Assembly: GCA_016716505.1 (NCBI GenBank)
Contig: JADJWF010000006.1
Location: 1-64,000 of the forward strand
Length of the DNA stretch: 64,000 nucleotides
Reading direction: 5' to 3'
Source: Verrucomicrobiota bacterium
Lineage (GTDB): Bacteria > Verrucomicrobiota > Verrucomicrobiia > Limisphaerales > J093
Below, one piece after another: positions 18,157-27,182 of this stretch. The notes under the pieces were generated by a model, which was given only the letters and a program-made list of their open reading frames with translations, was not told where the DNA came from and ran no database searches. The position numbers and the translations under genes are program-made. Position 1 is the first letter of the stretch; each line of letters begins with the position of its first letter.

Positions 18157-18691
18157 CGTGGCGACGGTGATTCATCGCGTGATCTACGTCGTGCCGTCGG
18201 TGTACAGCCAGTTGGGGATGAGCCAGCGCTACTCGGTGGCGCGGATGATCGGCCGGGTGGCGCACCTGGCGCCCCGTGATGCCGCCCTGACCCTGATGCT
18301 CATCGGGCCGGGCCGTTGGGGTACCTCCATGCCCTCGCTGGGCGTCCCGGTGTCCTTCGCGGAAATCAATACGGCTTCAGTGGTGTGCGAACTGGCCCTG
18401 ATGCACGCCGGCCTGGTTCCGGACGTGTCGCTGGGCACCCACTTTTTCAACGATCTGGTCGAACTGGACATGCTTTACCTTGCAGTGTCTCCAGGTCACG
18501 AAGGTCACACCTTCAACGAACATCTGATTCTGGGGCAGCCCAATCTTCTCCCCACCTTGATCCCATCGGCCGGCCAGCTCGCCGAGGTCCTCTGGGTCGT
18601 GGACACGGCCGGCCCCGGTCTGCCTCCGCTCCAACTGAACGTGGACTCGATGCGGCAGCGGGCTCTCTGTTATCGGGAGGAACCGGAATGA
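18119..18691 (+). CDS. PEP/pyruvate-binding domain protein, C-terminal part (same gene, shifted frame)
   Basis: Continues the preceding protein: FGPIVGHS, VIYVVPSVYSQLGMSQRYSVARMIGRVAHL, LIGPGRWGTSMPSLGVPVSFAEINTASVVCELA and VSLGTHFFNDLVELDMLYLAV. These are the conserved C-terminal segments of this family and are normally fused to the PPDK_N-like part. Reading this frame back upstream gives a plausible linker (QVRIGGGGTRVTPPETVAPE) that joins directly to VQCRPL if one C is removed from the CCCCTTCC tract at 18049-18056. The TTG at 18119 is therefore almost certainly not a real start. Either a genuine recent mutation or a base-calling error. Confidence 0.75.
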   Translation: MLFRSFGPIVGHSVATVIHRVIYVVPSVYSQLGMSQRYSVARMIGRVAHLAPRDAALTLMLIGPGRWGTSMPSLGVPVSFAEINTASVVCELALMHAGLVPDVSLGTHFFNDLVELDMLYLAVSPGHEGHTFNEHLILGQPNLLPTLIPSAGQLAEVLWVVDTAGPGLPPLQLNVDSMRQRALCYREEPE

Positions 18692-18789
18692 CCCGGAAGC
18701 CTCACGACGGCGCTCGTGTTCCCCGAGGCCGGGCTGGCCGTCGTGTTCCGCGTCGGGTTGATCCCCAGGCGTCCGGACCAGACCGCGGT

Positions 18790-19131
18790 TCAGTCCGTGT
18801 CGGTCGGGTCATCGAACGGGCGATTTTCGACGGCTGCGGACTCTGCCGGAGGCATGGTCTCCCGCGCAAGTAACCGGGCGTATTCGGTCTGCAACCGGGC
18901 GATGACCGGGGATCCCGCGAAGGGAACTCCGTCCAGCGACGCCACGTTGACGATTCCCCGGGCGGAGTTCGTGACGAACATCCCGTCGGCTGTCTGTAGT
19001 GCCTCGACCGGGACTTTACGCTTTTGCGTCGTGATTCCGAGGGCGGCGCAGAGCTCGAGCACGATTGCGCGCGTCACGCCCGGCAACGCACCAATGGCCG
19101 AGGGCGGGGTGAGCACCAGGTTGCGTTGCAC
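18790..19131 (-). CDS. pabC: Aminotransferase class IV / aminodeoxychorismate lyase, C-terminal part (frameshifted gene)
   Basis: Continues the protein that starts at 19682. It carries the family's C-terminal elements: LVLTPPSAIGALPGVTRAIVLELC (LTP...LxGxTR motif) and VEALQTADGMFVTNSARGIVNVASLDG. The N-terminal part ends in another frame at 19131-19136, where minus-strand GTGTTTGGGTGC should read GTGTTTTGGGTGC to give NVFWVQRNLVL. One missing T restores a continuous gene of about 297 residues from 19682 to 18790. The ORF start at 19131 is not a real start. Confidence 0.75.
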   Translation of the reverse strand: MQRNLVLTPPSAIGALPGVTRAIVLELCAALGITTQKRKVPVEALQTADGMFVTNSARGIVNVASLDGVPFAGSPVIARLQTEYARLLARETMPPAESAAVENRPFDDPTDTD

Positions 19132-19682
19132 CCAAACACATTGCCGCTGGCCGCCTCCAGAACCTCGCCGCTGGTGTTGAGGATCAGCGCTTCATCAGCG
19201 CCGGCCGATTCTGCCTCGGCCCGTGCCAGCACGTTGAGCAGGCGGCTGCCCACCTTGTGTCCACCCAGCTTGTCGCCAACCGCCACCTTGAGCGAGGCAG
19301 TCCGGAGGCGCCAATCCCCCGAGGCCGGCGGGAGCTCGTGCGCGGTCACGACCAGGGTCGGAGGCCCGGCCTCCCTTGGTGAGTAACCGCGCGCTCCCGG
19401 CCCGCGTGAGAGCGTGATGCGGAGCAAACCCTCGGCAAGCTGATTCCGGTCAGTCAACGAGGCCATGATCGAGCGGAGTTCCTTGGGCGGCGTCGGGACG
19501 CTTATTCCGAGAAAGGCCGCACCTTTGCGAAGGCGCTCAACGTGCAGTGGCCAGCGGAACGGGCGTCCATTCGATACCCGGAGGGTCTCGAAAACGGAGT
19601 CGCCGTACAGGAAACCGCGGTCGAAGACCGAGACGGACGCCTCCCGGTCATCCACGAACCTGCCGTTGACGTACGCGATCAT
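19074..19682 (-). CDS. pabC: Aminotransferase class IV / aminodeoxychorismate lyase, N-terminal part (frameshifted gene)
   Basis: PLP-dependent fold type IV enzyme; given its partner, most likely 4-amino-4-deoxychorismate lyase for p-aminobenzoate and folate. Motifs: VNGRFVDDREASVSVFDRGFLYGDSVFETLRV near the start, then RITLSRGPGARGYSP, the lysine region KLGGHKVGSRLLNVLARAEA, and DEALILNTSGEVLEAASGNVF. After GNVF the frame is wrong. The ATG at 19682 overlaps the pabB stop as ATGA, which implies translational coupling in a pabB-pabC operon. The protein could alternatively be a D-amino-acid or branched-chain aminotransferase; the operon favours PabC. Confidence 0.8.
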   Translation of the reverse strand: MIAYVNGRFVDDREASVSVFDRGFLYGDSVFETLRVSNGRPFRWPLHVERLRKGAAFLGISVPTPPKELRSIMASLTDRNQLAEGLLRITLSRGPGARGYSPREAGPPTLVVTAHELPPASGDWRLRTASLKVAVGDKLGGHKVGSRLLNVLARAEAESAGADEALILNTSGEVLEAASGNVFGCNATWCSPRPRPLVRCRA

Positions 19683-21160
19683 GAGGTGATCAAAGTCGGC
19701 TGGGGACGACCGCCGCCGGCGAGGCGGCGTTCTCTGGCCAGGCGGGCCATGGCGGCACGGAAGACGGCTGCCTTGGCCTCGGTTTCGGCAAACTCTGCTT
19801 CCGGACAAGAATCGGCCACGATGCCGGCGCCTGTGTGGAACCAAACTCGGCCCCCTGCGAACACGGCCGTTCGAATCAGAATGTTCAACTGACTCTCGCG
19901 ATTGAAGCCCAAGTAACCTCCGCAACCCGTGTAGGGACCGCGGGCAACTGGTTCCAGCTCGTCAATAATCTGCATCGCCCGGATTTTCGGGGCTCCAGTC
20001 ACGCTGCCCCCCGGAAAACAACGGGCGAGCGCGGCCACGTGATTGATTCCCGGGCGCAATCTCCCCGTGATGCTCGCCACCGCTTGATGTACCGCGCCAT
20101 GAACCTCCACCCGGCGTAGCTCCGGGACTTGCACGCTTCCGAACTCGCAAAGCCTCCCCAGGTCATTGCGCAGCAGATCCGTGATCATCAACAGTTCCGC
20201 CCGCTCCTTGGGGTTCTCGATCAATTCCCGTCGCGCGCGGTGGTCCGCCTCAGTGGAAGCCGCCCGCGCCCGGGTGCCTTTGATCGGGCGGGTGAGGACA
20301 TTCGGACCGTTCATTCGCAGGAACAACTCGGGCGAATGCGAGACCAGGCAGTGATCGCCTCCCTCCATGTACATCGCGAAAGGTGCTGGCGAGGCGCGTC
20401 GAAACGCCTCGTACAGCCCGGCAGGCGGAACGCCGACCGACCCGCGGACACGCCGCGAGAGGTTCACTTGATAGACTTCGCCACGGCCGATGTATTGCCG
20501 CGCCCGGTCAACGGCGCGCATGAACTCCTCGCGGCCGCTGTTACGGCGTCCGTCGGGCAAAGGGGAGCGGGCGGGTGCCGGGAACGGGGCTTCAAGCGGT
20601 GATGGCGATCCTTGCGCCCCCTCAAGGACTCGAAGCCAACGAGATCGCTGTTCCAGTGCGCGAGCACGAGTCCGCGACCCGTCCGCGCCCAATCCGCTGG
20701 CGACAACCAACGTTCTGCCAAGCTCATGGTCGAACACCACGAGGCTGTCGTAGAACCCGAGGTCGCAGTCCGGCAACTCGCGATCATCAGGCTGGAGACT
20801 CCGCAAAGCCGACTCGGCGAAGAGGGCCAGCCCATAGCCCCAGAATCCGAAGCACCCGCCGACCGGGAAGGGAACGTCCGGCTGGTCCGGCATCTCATAC
20901 CGGGCCATGAGCTGGTCGAGCACCTCCCAAGGGTTGCCATACAGAGACAGCGTTCCCCCGCCTCCGGTCAGAAGACACCGCGAACCGTACGATCGGAGTC
21001 GGAGAAACGGTTGCGCTGTCAGGAACGAAAACCGCGAGTACGCGCGGGGCCTCCATTGGCTTTCCAGCAGAATCAACCCCGGCGATCCGAGCAAACGCCG
21101 CGCAACGGCCCACGGGTCCATCGGGCCGGCAACTTCGTGTATGATCGCTCCCTGCGACAC
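19679..21160 (-). CDS. pabB: Aminodeoxychorismate synthase component I
   Basis: Converts chorismate to 4-amino-4-deoxychorismate with the glutaminase subunit; first step of p-aminobenzoate synthesis. The 493-residue protein has the chorismate-binding domain in its C-terminal half: GEVYQVNLSRR, LVSHSPELFLR, PIKGTRAR (Lys typical of PabB, where anthranilate synthase has Ala), ENPKERAELLMITDLLRNDLGR, GGSVTGAPKIRAMQIIDELEP and GPYTGCGGYLG. The N-terminal Anth_synt_I region includes VPFPVGGCFGFWGYGLA. It is the upstream member of a pabB-pabC pair with a 4-bp overlap. No pabA-type glutaminase is nearby. Confidence 0.92.
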   Translation of the reverse strand: MSQGAIIHEVAGPMDPWAVARRLLGSPGLILLESQWRPRAYSRFSFLTAQPFLRLRSYGSRCLLTGGGGTLSLYGNPWEVLDQLMARYEMPDQPDVPFPVGGCFGFWGYGLALFAESALRSLQPDDRELPDCDLGFYDSLVVFDHELGRTLVVASGLGADGSRTRARALEQRSRWLRVLEGAQGSPSPLEAPFPAPARSPLPDGRRNSGREEFMRAVDRARQYIGRGEVYQVNLSRRVRGSVGVPPAGLYEAFRRASPAPFAMYMEGGDHCLVSHSPELFLRMNGPNVLTRPIKGTRARAASTEADHRARRELIENPKERAELLMITDLLRNDLGRLCEFGSVQVPELRRVEVHGAVHQAVASITGRLRPGINHVAALARCFPGGSVTGAPKIRAMQIIDELEPVARGPYTGCGGYLGFNRESQLNILIRTAVFAGGRVWFHTGAGIVADSCPEAEFAETEAKAAVFRAAMARLARERRLAGGGRPQPTLITS

Positions 21161-21355
21161 GAGGCGGAGGGTAACTCAACGGCGAGTTGTTCGCCAGCAA
21201 CGGCCGGGCGTCATCGGCGTAGCCGCAAACTCCGCAAGCTTCGAAAGCTGCTGCGGGCTCGAAGCGGGCGGCGCTTGAGAAAAGCGGCTCCTTCTCGGGG
21301 GTACCACCTTGCCGCAGCGGGATGAGCATGGGGCGGCCGCGAGGAGGGAAGAAGA

Positions 21356-21440
21356 TGGTGCGCGCGGCAGGACTTGAACCTGCACGGTGTTACCCACTAG
21401 AACCTGAATCTAGCGCGTCTGCCAATTCCGCCACGCGCGC
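21356..21440 (-). tRNA. tRNA-Leu (anticodon CAG)
   Basis: On the minus strand: acceptor GCGCGCG pairs with CGCGCGC, then discriminator A and an encoded CCA. The anticodon stem-loop is CTAGA-TTCAGGT-TCTAG (anticodon CAG), a long variable arm as expected for tRNA-Leu, and a T arm GCAGG-TTCAAGT-CCTGC. Confidence 0.95.
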
Positions 21441-21580
21441 AACCGCCGGACTGACGCACGAAATACGGCTCTCCAGATCAACTTTGTGCGGCCGGAAAGC
21501 CCTCGTGAATCCGCGGCCTCAGAGTGGAAAATCGCCCGCCCCGTGGCAAGCGGATTCACCGGACAGAGCCCGCCACCAGC

Positions 21581-24500
21581 TCACCTCGGCGCCCATCCTA
21601 CCACGCGGAAGAAGGCTGCGTCTTCGCCGGGTTCGCAGGCCAATTCGCACGTAGCCGTGCGGTCCGCCATCCAGAACATGCCTTCGGCATCCAGCTTGCC
21701 GTCCACAGAGGCGGCCGCTGTCCACGGACCGGTTGCCTCGCGGGCGCGCTCGATACGGTAGCGGGCTCCGGCTTCACCGGAGAGCCGCAGCACTGCCCGC
21801 GGAGGATTGCCGGGCGCCAGCTCGAAACCCGTAATGCGTGGAGGGGCGATGGTTCCTGCCCGCGCCTGCTGGCGAATCACCGGGACCGCCAGATCCGCCG
21901 CTTCGCCTAGCAGAGCCTCGGCCGCCAGAACCCCGGGGCGGATGACAACTTCAACCTGCGATACCGAGGGATCCCAGACTGAGTCACCCGTGCGGAAGAT
22001 CCGGAAAGATAGGGGCCTCTGACCTCCGGGAGGTACTTCCAAAACGGCGCGAAGATAGGGCTGAAAGTCTGCCTGTCGTCCGTCAGGGCTCCCGAAGCCC
22101 AGCAGCGTATCCGAACTCCGGACGACGACGGTAAAAGTGCGGGCAGAATCACCCGGATTGAACACTTCAAGCGTGACGTCAGCCGATCCACCCGAAGATA
22201 ACGCCGGCGGCCCTGACACCGGGTCCACAACCGGACCGACCAGGGGCGCACCCGCGACGGCCGCGCGGATGGTACCCTCGCAGCAGAGATCGAAAGCCGG
22301 CGCCCCCGGATCTACCGGCGTAGCGCAGACCACGAAGCTGGCGCATTCGCCTGGGTTCCATTCCCGGCAGGTCACGGTGATGGGGATGGTGATGCAGGCG
22401 CCGGGGCCGACCGTCACCGTGCCCGACGCCGGCGAGAAGTCCGCCGGCGTCAAGGTCTTCGTGCAGGGCGGCGCGGGTGTCGTGCCGCTGACGGACCACG
22501 CGTAGGTGCGCGGAGCCGTGGAATTGTTGCAGAGCGTGTAATGCAGCGTGGCCGTGCCCAGCCCCGGTGGTGTGCCGGGCGGCCCGGGACGGCAGGGAAC
22601 CACCGTCTCAACCGCACAGAGATCCGGGGGATCCTCACGGCAGTCCGGCAGGTCCAAGCAGACCGGGATGAAGCAGCAGGGTTCGATGTCCTCGTCATGC
22701 AGCCCCAGCGTGAAGCACAGTTTCCCCGGCAGGCCGGTGTAGGTCACCGTGACCGTGCCACTGCCGCCCGGCGGGATCGGTGACGGCACCGGTGTCACGT
22801 TGGATGGACTGAAACCGGTCGGCGGAAGGAAGGTGACATGGTAGAAGGGGAAGGGATTGGCTGACAGGTGGGTCAGGTTCTGGATGACAAGCGTGAGTGA
22901 ATAGTTCACCGCGCCGCCCGGCAGGGGATGACACTCGATTTTTTCGGTAACAATCCTCGCGCAATCACACACCGGTAATTCGACGCAGATCTTTTCCGTA
23001 CAGCAGACACGGCTCTTGTCGTCCAACAGGGTCAACGAGAAACAAACGGTTTGCCCGCCAAGATTCGCGGGCAGTTGCACGCTCAGCGGCACCGTGCCCA
23101 AGTTGGTCAGACTGCCTCCCGGCAGCGGGAAAACGCCGGCCGGCAGGGGCTGGAACGTGACTCCGCCGGGCGGCAGGTTGTTGGTCGGCCAGGGGTTCCA
23201 CCAGCCGTACTGGACGGTCTGGCCGGACAGGTTTTGGACTTGGAACGTGACGGTAAACGGCAGGCCCTGCTTTTCGGGGCAGGTGATCCGCTCCACGGTC
23301 AACCGGCTGCACGCCCGCTCCGGCATGATTTCCACATCGCCGCCGATGCCCTTCACGTCCGGACCTGCCGCGGTGTAGGCGGGGTCGTAGGGGACGAGGT
23401 AGGAATTGGTTGCCTGAACCAATGGCGGGAACGCCGGAAAATCCGTCATCCGCAGGCCCTGGATCCCGTGGGGCCCGGCGCCGGTGGCCATGTCCGCGCT
23501 GCTCATCCAGACCAAGGCTTCCGGCACACCGCCCTCCGGCCCGAAGTCAGCCCCGCCGTAGGCCTCACCCGAGGTGACATTCTTACCGGTGGCGATCGCG
23601 TGGGTGACAGTCCAGGCAGAGCCGCTCCAGTTGGCCCGCAGCACGCGTCCCGCATGATTCCCGGTGGCGTAGAAGTCCGTCATCCCGTAAAGCTTGTACA
23701 TGCCCCGTTCCGCCAAGATCATGGTGTTGCCGTCCTGGGAAAAAGTGAGGTCGCTGACCGGGGTGGTCACCCATCCGGCCGAGGCGACCGAGTTCGCCGG
23801 GACGGTTAACACGGGCGCGTCGCTGGCCGGGATCAGGGCGCCCGACGGCGCGATGTCCACGCGGCGGATGACCGTGGGACTGGCGACGTTTCCCACATCC
23901 CACACGGAGTAAAACACCCGGCTGCCGGAGACCTCGATGGCCCACAACCGATCACCCAGCGGCGGCATGCCGGGCACGCCGCTATCGGGGGCCAAGGGGT
24001 CGAACACCTCGGCAATCACGCCGACCGTGCCGGATTTCGTCAGCCGATAGATCTTGCCGTCCTCGAGGTTGGTGGCAAAGAGCTGATCATGGATGGCATC
24101 GTAACTGAGATTTCCGATGCCCGGACCGGCGGATGGATTCCACGGCAGGTTCGGGTCGGCAAGCTGGGGCAGCACGGCAAAAACCGTCACGTTGCCGGTC
24201 ATTGCATCCACGCGGTAGATCGTCCCGGAGGCGTTCAAGGGGTTCGAGCCGCCGATGGATCCGAGTTGCAGATACGGATTGCCGAACGACGGCGGACCCC
24301 AGTACGGAACGTAAAGGCTGTGCGCGCCGAGGTAAATATTGCCATCGCGGTCCACGGCAATCCCGAAAACACAACCGATCTTGTCCACCGACCAGTCCGG
24401 GTGATGATACATGGGCGGGTTCCACAGAGTGGCGGCAGGCCCAACAATCGTGTAGTGCGGTACAGGCGATGGGTTTCGCAGGTCCACCAGGCCGAAGGGA

Positions 24501-24715
24501 AAAGCATTGGTGGGCCCCGAAGGATTCTGCTGCGCGGCGCAGGTTAGCGCGGCGATGCCGGGCTGCATGATCGGCGTGCCCCACGGGGCAGCCGCTCGCA
24601 TCGCGACCACTCCCGAAGACAGACACCAAAAAACGGACAGGCGTAAGCAACGTACCAAGACTGCAACTGTCGAGAGCCGTGAAATCATATCAACTCGTCT
24701 AGACATGGCTTCCAT
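21581..24715 (-). CDS. Large secreted Cys-rich protein with N-terminal propeller-like region
   Basis: A 1044-residue exported protein with a long hydrophobic N terminus. Residues about 70-470 look like a sugar- or NHL-type beta-propeller (IAVDRDGNIYLGAHSLY, NLSYDAIHDQLFATNLEDGKIYRL, FSQDGNTMILAERGMYKL). The middle has repeated beta-sandwich units of 80-130 residues with regularly placed Cys pairs (CDCARIVTEKIEC, CCFIPVCLDLPDC, CCEGTIRAAV), which suggest disulfide-stabilised extracellular domains. It ends with a short module (ARYRIERAREATGPW ... AAFFRVVGWAPR) like those of the large proteins at 52691 and 57789. Function unknown. ATG 24715 is chosen; TTG 24724 and ATG 24688 are alternatives. 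Confidence 0.7.
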   Translation of the reverse strand: MEAMSRRVDMISRLSTVAVLVRCLRLSVFWCLSSGVVAMRAAAPWGTPIMQPGIAALTCAAQQNPSGPTNAFPFGLVDLRNPSPVPHYTIVGPAATLWNPPMYHHPDWSVDKIGCVFGIAVDRDGNIYLGAHSLYVPYWGPPSFGNPYLQLGSIGGSNPLNASGTIYRVDAMTGNVTVFAVLPQLADPNLPWNPSAGPGIGNLSYDAIHDQLFATNLEDGKIYRLTKSGTVGVIAEVFDPLAPDSGVPGMPPLGDRLWAIEVSGSRVFYSVWDVGNVASPTVIRRVDIAPSGALIPASDAPVLTVPANSVASAGWVTTPVSDLTFSQDGNTMILAERGMYKLYGMTDFYATGNHAGRVLRANWSGSAWTVTHAIATGKNVTSGEAYGGADFGPEGGVPEALVWMSSADMATGAGPHGIQGLRMTDFPAFPPLVQATNSYLVPYDPAYTAAGPDVKGIGGDVEIMPERACSRLTVERITCPEKQGLPFTVTFQVQNLSGQTVQYGWWNPWPTNNLPPGGVTFQPLPAGVFPLPGGSLTNLGTVPLSVQLPANLGGQTVCFSLTLLDDKSRVCCTEKICVELPVCDCARIVTEKIECHPLPGGAVNYSLTLVIQNLTHLSANPFPFYHVTFLPPTGFSPSNVTPVPSPIPPGGSGTVTVTYTGLPGKLCFTLGLHDEDIEPCCFIPVCLDLPDCREDPPDLCAVETVVPCRPGPPGTPPGLGTATLHYTLCNNSTAPRTYAWSVSGTTPAPPCTKTLTPADFSPASGTVTVGPGACITIPITVTCREWNPGECASFVVCATPVDPGAPAFDLCCEGTIRAAVAGAPLVGPVVDPVSGPPALSSGGSADVTLEVFNPGDSARTFTVVVRSSDTLLGFGSPDGRQADFQPYLRAVLEVPPGGQRPLSFRIFRTGDSVWDPSVSQVEVVIRPGVLAAEALLGEAADLAVPVIRQQARAGTIAPPRITGFELAPGNPPRAVLRLSGEAGARYRIERAREATGPWTAAASVDGKLDAEGMFWMADRTATCELACEPGEDAAFFRVVGWAPR

Positions 24716-24935
24716 ACATGTCAAGAACTAACTTATCATGTGACGGGAACTGTTGATAGGGAAGGTCCGATCGGACGCCGCAGCCATCGCTCGGCGGCAG
24801 TCCCGCGGGGCTGGATCGGAACCGGAATTCTGGGAGACGGATCCCGCGCCACCTTGGCGGCTGGATACCGCAAGTGCAGTTGCGGGTACGACCGGGAGCG
24901 CTTCGGAAGGGGTGGCGGGGGATGTCGCGCAGGCG

Positions 24936-25964
24936 TCAGGGACGCCGGTCTTCTTCCGCCGAACGTTTCGCGAGGAATGACCGCAAGAACAGGTCCGGGG
25001 GTGCCTCCTGCCACGCGGTGAGCCAAAGATCACCCAACCATTGCGATGCGGCGAGCAACTGCTCTTGCAGCAACTTCGAACCTTCGCGGCCGGTCTCGCC
25101 CTCGCCGGACAGCTTGCCGGCCTTTTCCAGCTCATAGAGCGTCTCGACATGGCGGTGTTGTTCGAGGATAAACCCCATCGCGTTGGAAAAGACGTCTTGG
25201 CGCCCGGAGTTCGGATCGGGCTTGGGCAGCCGTTGGGCGGGACGCAGCCGCGCGGCTAACGCGTTGGTGTCGAGGCCGACCTTCTGCAGGTAGCCGCCAT
25301 CAATCCAAGCGTGAAACGTGCGGTTGGTGGTGTAGCCGCGGGGGTTGGGTCCGACCCAGCCGTTGTAGTGGCGGGTCGTGTGAAGTGGCTGGGAGGCATC
25401 GCCCACGACGTGCCCCATGACGCCCATGCGGTAGATGATGTTCGCGCGCGCATTGGCGATTTCGTCCGCCGTCCCCGCCTGTTCGTACTCACGCAGGTAG
25501 GAGAACGCCGATTTCAACTTGGCGTACTGCTCGGCGATGGCCCACGGGAGAAAGCCGGGCAGCCACTTGGTTCGTTCCCGGTCGCGTGCCGGGTCAATCG
25601 GCGGGAACCTGTCCGGCTGGGCGGCGCGGATGGCCCCCAACTGGGCCACAAACTCGTGGCGGAACTGGCTCACGTTGGTCGGTGAGAGTCCGTACGGTTC
25701 CAGGTCTTCAAGGTCCAGATAGTGGTCCGGATGGTTCACGTGGCGCAGCGGCAGGTCCGGTGTGTTGCGCCAGCGGTCCATTTCGCCGCCGAGAAAGGCG
25801 ATTCGCTCCCGGGCTTCAGCCGTCCGGACAAAGGACGGGAAGTTCGTTGGCAGCGAGTCCAGCGCCAGCAGGTTGATGACGCGGTGGCCTTCATAGTCCC
25901 AGGCGCCGGCCGGGGGAAGCGAGGTTCCGAGGACGATCAACAGCAGCAATCGGAGGCGGTTCAT
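24936..25964 (-). CDS. Secreted S1/P1-type nuclease-like zinc protein
   Basis: A 342-residue exported protein. After the signal peptide the mature N terminus starts near Trp22 (WDYEGHRVI), matching the Trp-x4-His pattern of S1/P1 nucleases, whose terminal Trp and His bind zinc. Further motifs are HVNHPDHYLDLEDLEPYGL and the hallmark GHVVGDASQPLHTTRHYNG (HxxGDxxQPLH). The family contains single-strand nucleases and zinc-dependent phospholipases C; length and motifs favour the nuclease-like branch, but substrate is uncertain. Its ATG overlaps the stop of the upstream MFS gene as ATGA, so the two are translationally coupled. The same frame is open further upstream but only as a shadow of that gene. 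Confidence 0.8.
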   Translation of the reverse strand: MNRLRLLLLIVLGTSLPPAGAWDYEGHRVINLLALDSLPTNFPSFVRTAEARERIAFLGGEMDRWRNTPDLPLRHVNHPDHYLDLEDLEPYGLSPTNVSQFRHEFVAQLGAIRAAQPDRFPPIDPARDRERTKWLPGFLPWAIAEQYAKLKSAFSYLREYEQAGTADEIANARANIIYRMGVMGHVVGDASQPLHTTRHYNGWVGPNPRGYTTNRTFHAWIDGGYLQKVGLDTNALAARLRPAQRLPKPDPNSGRQDVFSNAMGFILEQHRHVETLYELEKAGKLSGEGETGREGSKLLQEQLLAASQWLGDLWLTAWQEAPPDLFLRSFLAKRSAEEDRRP

Positions 25965-27163
25965 GGTTTTCTCGATTTCGAGGGCCGGCGATACCGAAGC
26001 CAGTACAGCGCCGCCAGACCAATCATCAGGAGCGCCGATGCCGCCCACGTGTTCATGTTCGGCCAGTCGGGAAAGAACCGCAACGAGACCGCCCCGATCG
26101 CCGGGCCGGCGAAGATGCCAGTGCCCAGGGCCGCCTCGTGGAACCCGCCGTGCTCGCCCTTGGTTTCGCCAACGTCCATCGAGTAGTAGAGCGAGGAGTA
26201 GTAAGCGAGGCCGACGCCCAGTCCGAAGACGAGTTGGGCGCCCACCAGCAGCCAGAGTGATCCGCCCACCAAGACGACGGCGAAGCAGGCGGCCATCGCC
26301 AGATACGCTCCCACCAGCCATTTGAAACGGTAGTGCCAGCCGGTCCATTGCCAGAGCAACACAAACGCGGCGGCCCGCGCGAAATACCAGATCGAACTGA
26401 ACACCCCGGCGGCCACAGGCCCCAGGTGCAAGTCCGCTGCGCGCTGGGGAATCACCGGGATGAGGGCGTTGATGGCGACGTACGAAAACGGGTTGGCCAC
26501 CCAGGCCATCTTCATGAACACGGCCGGCGGCACCGGTGACCGGCAGCGCTCGCGGTGATCGGCATCATCCGGGGGCGGAGGTTGCGCCCTGGCCGCCGCG
26601 ACCGTCGCGGCGCTGGCGCGGTCAAGCCGCCACGCAACAATCCATTGGAAAAGATGCAGCGTCGCAGGGACAAAGAAAATGCTCCGCGCGCCGAACGTGT
26701 CGCGCAGGCCGCCCCCGACGAACGCCGCCAGGGCCGATCCGCCCGCCCACACGACATTGTACACCCCGAGCAGCCGTTGCAGCCGCTGGGAGGACTCGCG
26801 CTCGCTGACGATGGCCTCCAGCGAAGGCCAAGTTAAACTCATTCCAAGCGTCCAAAACACCATCCCCGCGTACCCGGTCCCGAGCCGGTCCACGCATCCC
26901 GCCCCCGCCAACGCGAAGGCCATCGTGAGGAACCCGATGCGCAGGGCGCGGAAGTAGCCTTTCCTCTGGGCAAAGCGACCCGCGAACCAGACAGACACGG
27001 CGTAAATCAGGCCGTTGGCTGCCGCGAGGAACAGGTTGCCCAGGTTTGTGAACCCGAACTGCTCCCGCATGTGGAAAAACAGGTAGTTGAAATACAGCGT
27101 CGTGGCGAAAGCGTTGACGCCTTCGAGCACAAAGGCTCCGGTCTTGACGCGAGGGGAGAACAT
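25961..27163 (-). CDS. Major facilitator superfamily transporter
   Basis: A 400-residue integral membrane protein with about 12 hydrophobic segments: AFATTLYFNYLFFHM, LFLAAANGLIYAVSVWFAG, FLTMAFALAGAGCV, a short charged cytoplasmic loop near residues 195-215 (ARAQPPPPDDADHRERCRS), and six further segments ending ALLMIGLAALYWLRY. The intracellular loop 2-3 motif is GRFAQRKGYFRAL, a variant of the MFS GxxxDRxGRR motif. Substrate cannot be read from sequence. It is coupled to the S1/P1-like gene by a 4-bp overlap and follows the Nudix gene by 19 bp, so the three may form one operon. Confidence 0.85.
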   Translation of the reverse strand: MFSPRVKTGAFVLEGVNAFATTLYFNYLFFHMREQFGFTNLGNLFLAAANGLIYAVSVWFAGRFAQRKGYFRALRIGFLTMAFALAGAGCVDRLGTGYAGMVFWTLGMSLTWPSLEAIVSERESSQRLQRLLGVYNVVWAGGSALAAFVGGGLRDTFGARSIFFVPATLHLFQWIVAWRLDRASAATVAAARAQPPPPDDADHRERCRSPVPPAVFMKMAWVANPFSYVAINALIPVIPQRAADLHLGPVAAGVFSSIWYFARAAAFVLLWQWTGWHYRFKWLVGAYLAMAACFAVVLVGGSLWLLVGAQLVFGLGVGLAYYSSLYYSMDVGETKGEHGGFHEAALGTGIFAGPAIGAVSLRFFPDWPNMNTWAASALLMIGLAALYWLRYRRPSKSRKP

Positions 27164-27182
27164 GGGTTGGCCGTGCGGCCCC

